From NCBI GenBank assembly GCA_020350725.1, contig CP070719.1:673727-678911 (forward strand): 5,185 nucleotides of DNA, read 5' to 3'. Below, one piece after another: positions 4,691 through 5,185 of the stretch. Below the pieces are notes generated by a model. That model saw only the letters and a program-made list of their open reading frames with translations, did no database searches and was not told where the DNA came from. How positions within the stretch are numbered: the stretch's first letter is position 1; the number at the start of each line of letters is the position of its first letter. Made by a program: the position numbers and the translations under genes. This DNA comes from a bacterium (lineage in GTDB: Bacteria; BMS3Abin14).

Positions 4691-5185
4691 TTATCTGTCG
4701 TATCCGGTGAGGGGATGGATCTGGATGTTGCCGCCCCGAAGGTAGCTCTCGACCTCGTAAATGACATCCTGGCCCCTGTCGCAGTACTTCGGGCCGCCGA
4801 ACTCCTCGGTGATCACGGGTCCGTCGTAGATCCTGATCCGGTAGAAGTCGGGGCAGCCGTCGCTGCAGTCTACCTCGTTGGTGGTGATGGGATCGGGCCT
4901 GTAGACATCGTTCTGGCCGCTTGACGGGCAGATTTGATCACCCGGCCACCTCTGGTTCTTGCCGCCCTTGCCGCCCGGCTCGCCCTGGTCCTCGTAGTGG
5001 ACCTCGACGCAGTGGAGCGACTCGCCCACCGTGACGAAGGCCTCCAGGGGCGAGTCCTTCATGTTCTTGAAGGATCCGACGCCGATCCAGTCGAGCTGCT
5101 TGTTGGGCGCCTTGCGGGCGGGGCTGCACCAGCCCGGATCGGTGCAGGTGATCTCGTCGACCTCCGTGCCCGGAGGAGCGCTCGA
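4691..5185 (-). CDS. C-terminal part of a cysteine-rich, probably exported protein of unknown function
   Basis: The reading frame is open from the window edge to TAA at 4691-4693, giving the last 164 residues; the start lies outside. I do not recognise the family. The fragment has seven cysteines (14, 20, 59, 86, 107, 111, 135; numbered from the edge), including CSDGC (107-111), and no CXXCH, so it is not a cytochrome. It has no hydrophobic helix and is rich in G, P, D, Y and aromatic residues. It includes a Gly-Lys stretch GEPGGKGGKN (68-77) and a beta-strand-like end (FYRIRIYDGP, 114-123; IYEVESYLRGGNIQIHP, 142-158). This composition suggests a disulfide-bonded beta-domain outside the cytoplasm, but that is inference. 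The internal ATG at 5060-5062 is not the start, because coding-like sequence with two more cysteines continues upstream in frame. A strong terminator follows 120 bp downstream, so it is the last gene of its transcript. Confidence 0.8.
   Translation of the reverse strand, partial: SSAPPGTEVDEITCTDPGWCSPARKAPNKQLDWIGVGSFKNMKDSPLEAFVTVGESLHCVEVHYEDQGEPGGKGGKNQRWPGDQICPSSGQNDVYRPDPITTNEVDCSDGCPDFYRIRIYDGPVITEEFGGPKYCDRGQDVIYEVESYLRGGNIQIHPLTGYDR

Noticed and set aside
4691-5062. Complete 123-residue gene starting at the ATG at 5062
   Set aside because: The same frame continues open to the window edge with similar composition and two further cysteines, and no Shine-Dalgarno precedes this ATG.

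Overview
The window is GC-rich bacterial DNA with every convincing gene on the minus strand. It most likely comes from an uncultured, respiring Gram-negative bacterium of the Desulfobacterota/deltaproteobacterial kind. That placement is an inference from three things: a 15-heme c-type cytochrome, a surE-pcm-DedA gene cluster, and AT-rich word-like repeats filling the intergenic gaps. No rRNA, tRNA, transposase, integrase or CRISPR array is visible.

Layout, in the direction of transcription (high to low coordinates). (1) 5185-4691: the C-terminal 164 residues of a cysteine-rich, probably exported protein of unknown function, cut by the window edge. A canonical intrinsic terminator follows at 4537-4567. 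(2) 4382-2775: a 535-residue exported multiheme cytochrome c with 15 CXXCH sites and a visible internal repeat. The terminator upstream and the repeat-filled gap downstream suggest it is transcribed alone. (3) 2774-2417: a noncoding gap holding a 10-copy, 15-bp tandem array and then a plausible sigma-70 promoter. (4) 2416-403: a tightly coupled three-gene operon of surE (nucleotide phosphatase), pcm (protein L-isoaspartate O-methyltransferase) and a DedA/VTT-family membrane protein. The stop and start codons overlap at both junctions. pcm probably starts at a TTG inside the end of surE, behind a strong Shine-Dalgarno sequence. (5) 402-1: a noncoding stretch made of several unrelated repeat types. 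These are a 10-bp duplication, a palindromic element of about 91 bp plus a half copy, and inverted arrays of 7-bp words.

surE and pcm are classic stationary-phase and stress-survival partners: SurE is a nucleotide phosphatase and Pcm repairs age-damaged proteins. The DedA-family gene adds a membrane-homeostasis function. The cytochrome would act in periplasmic or extracellular electron transfer. Its physiological partner is not in the window.

I see no clear new multi-gene system. The most unusual items are the modular 15-heme cytochrome, the structured intergenic repeats (15-bp array, palindromic element, 7-bp word arrays) and the unrecognised cysteine-rich fragment.
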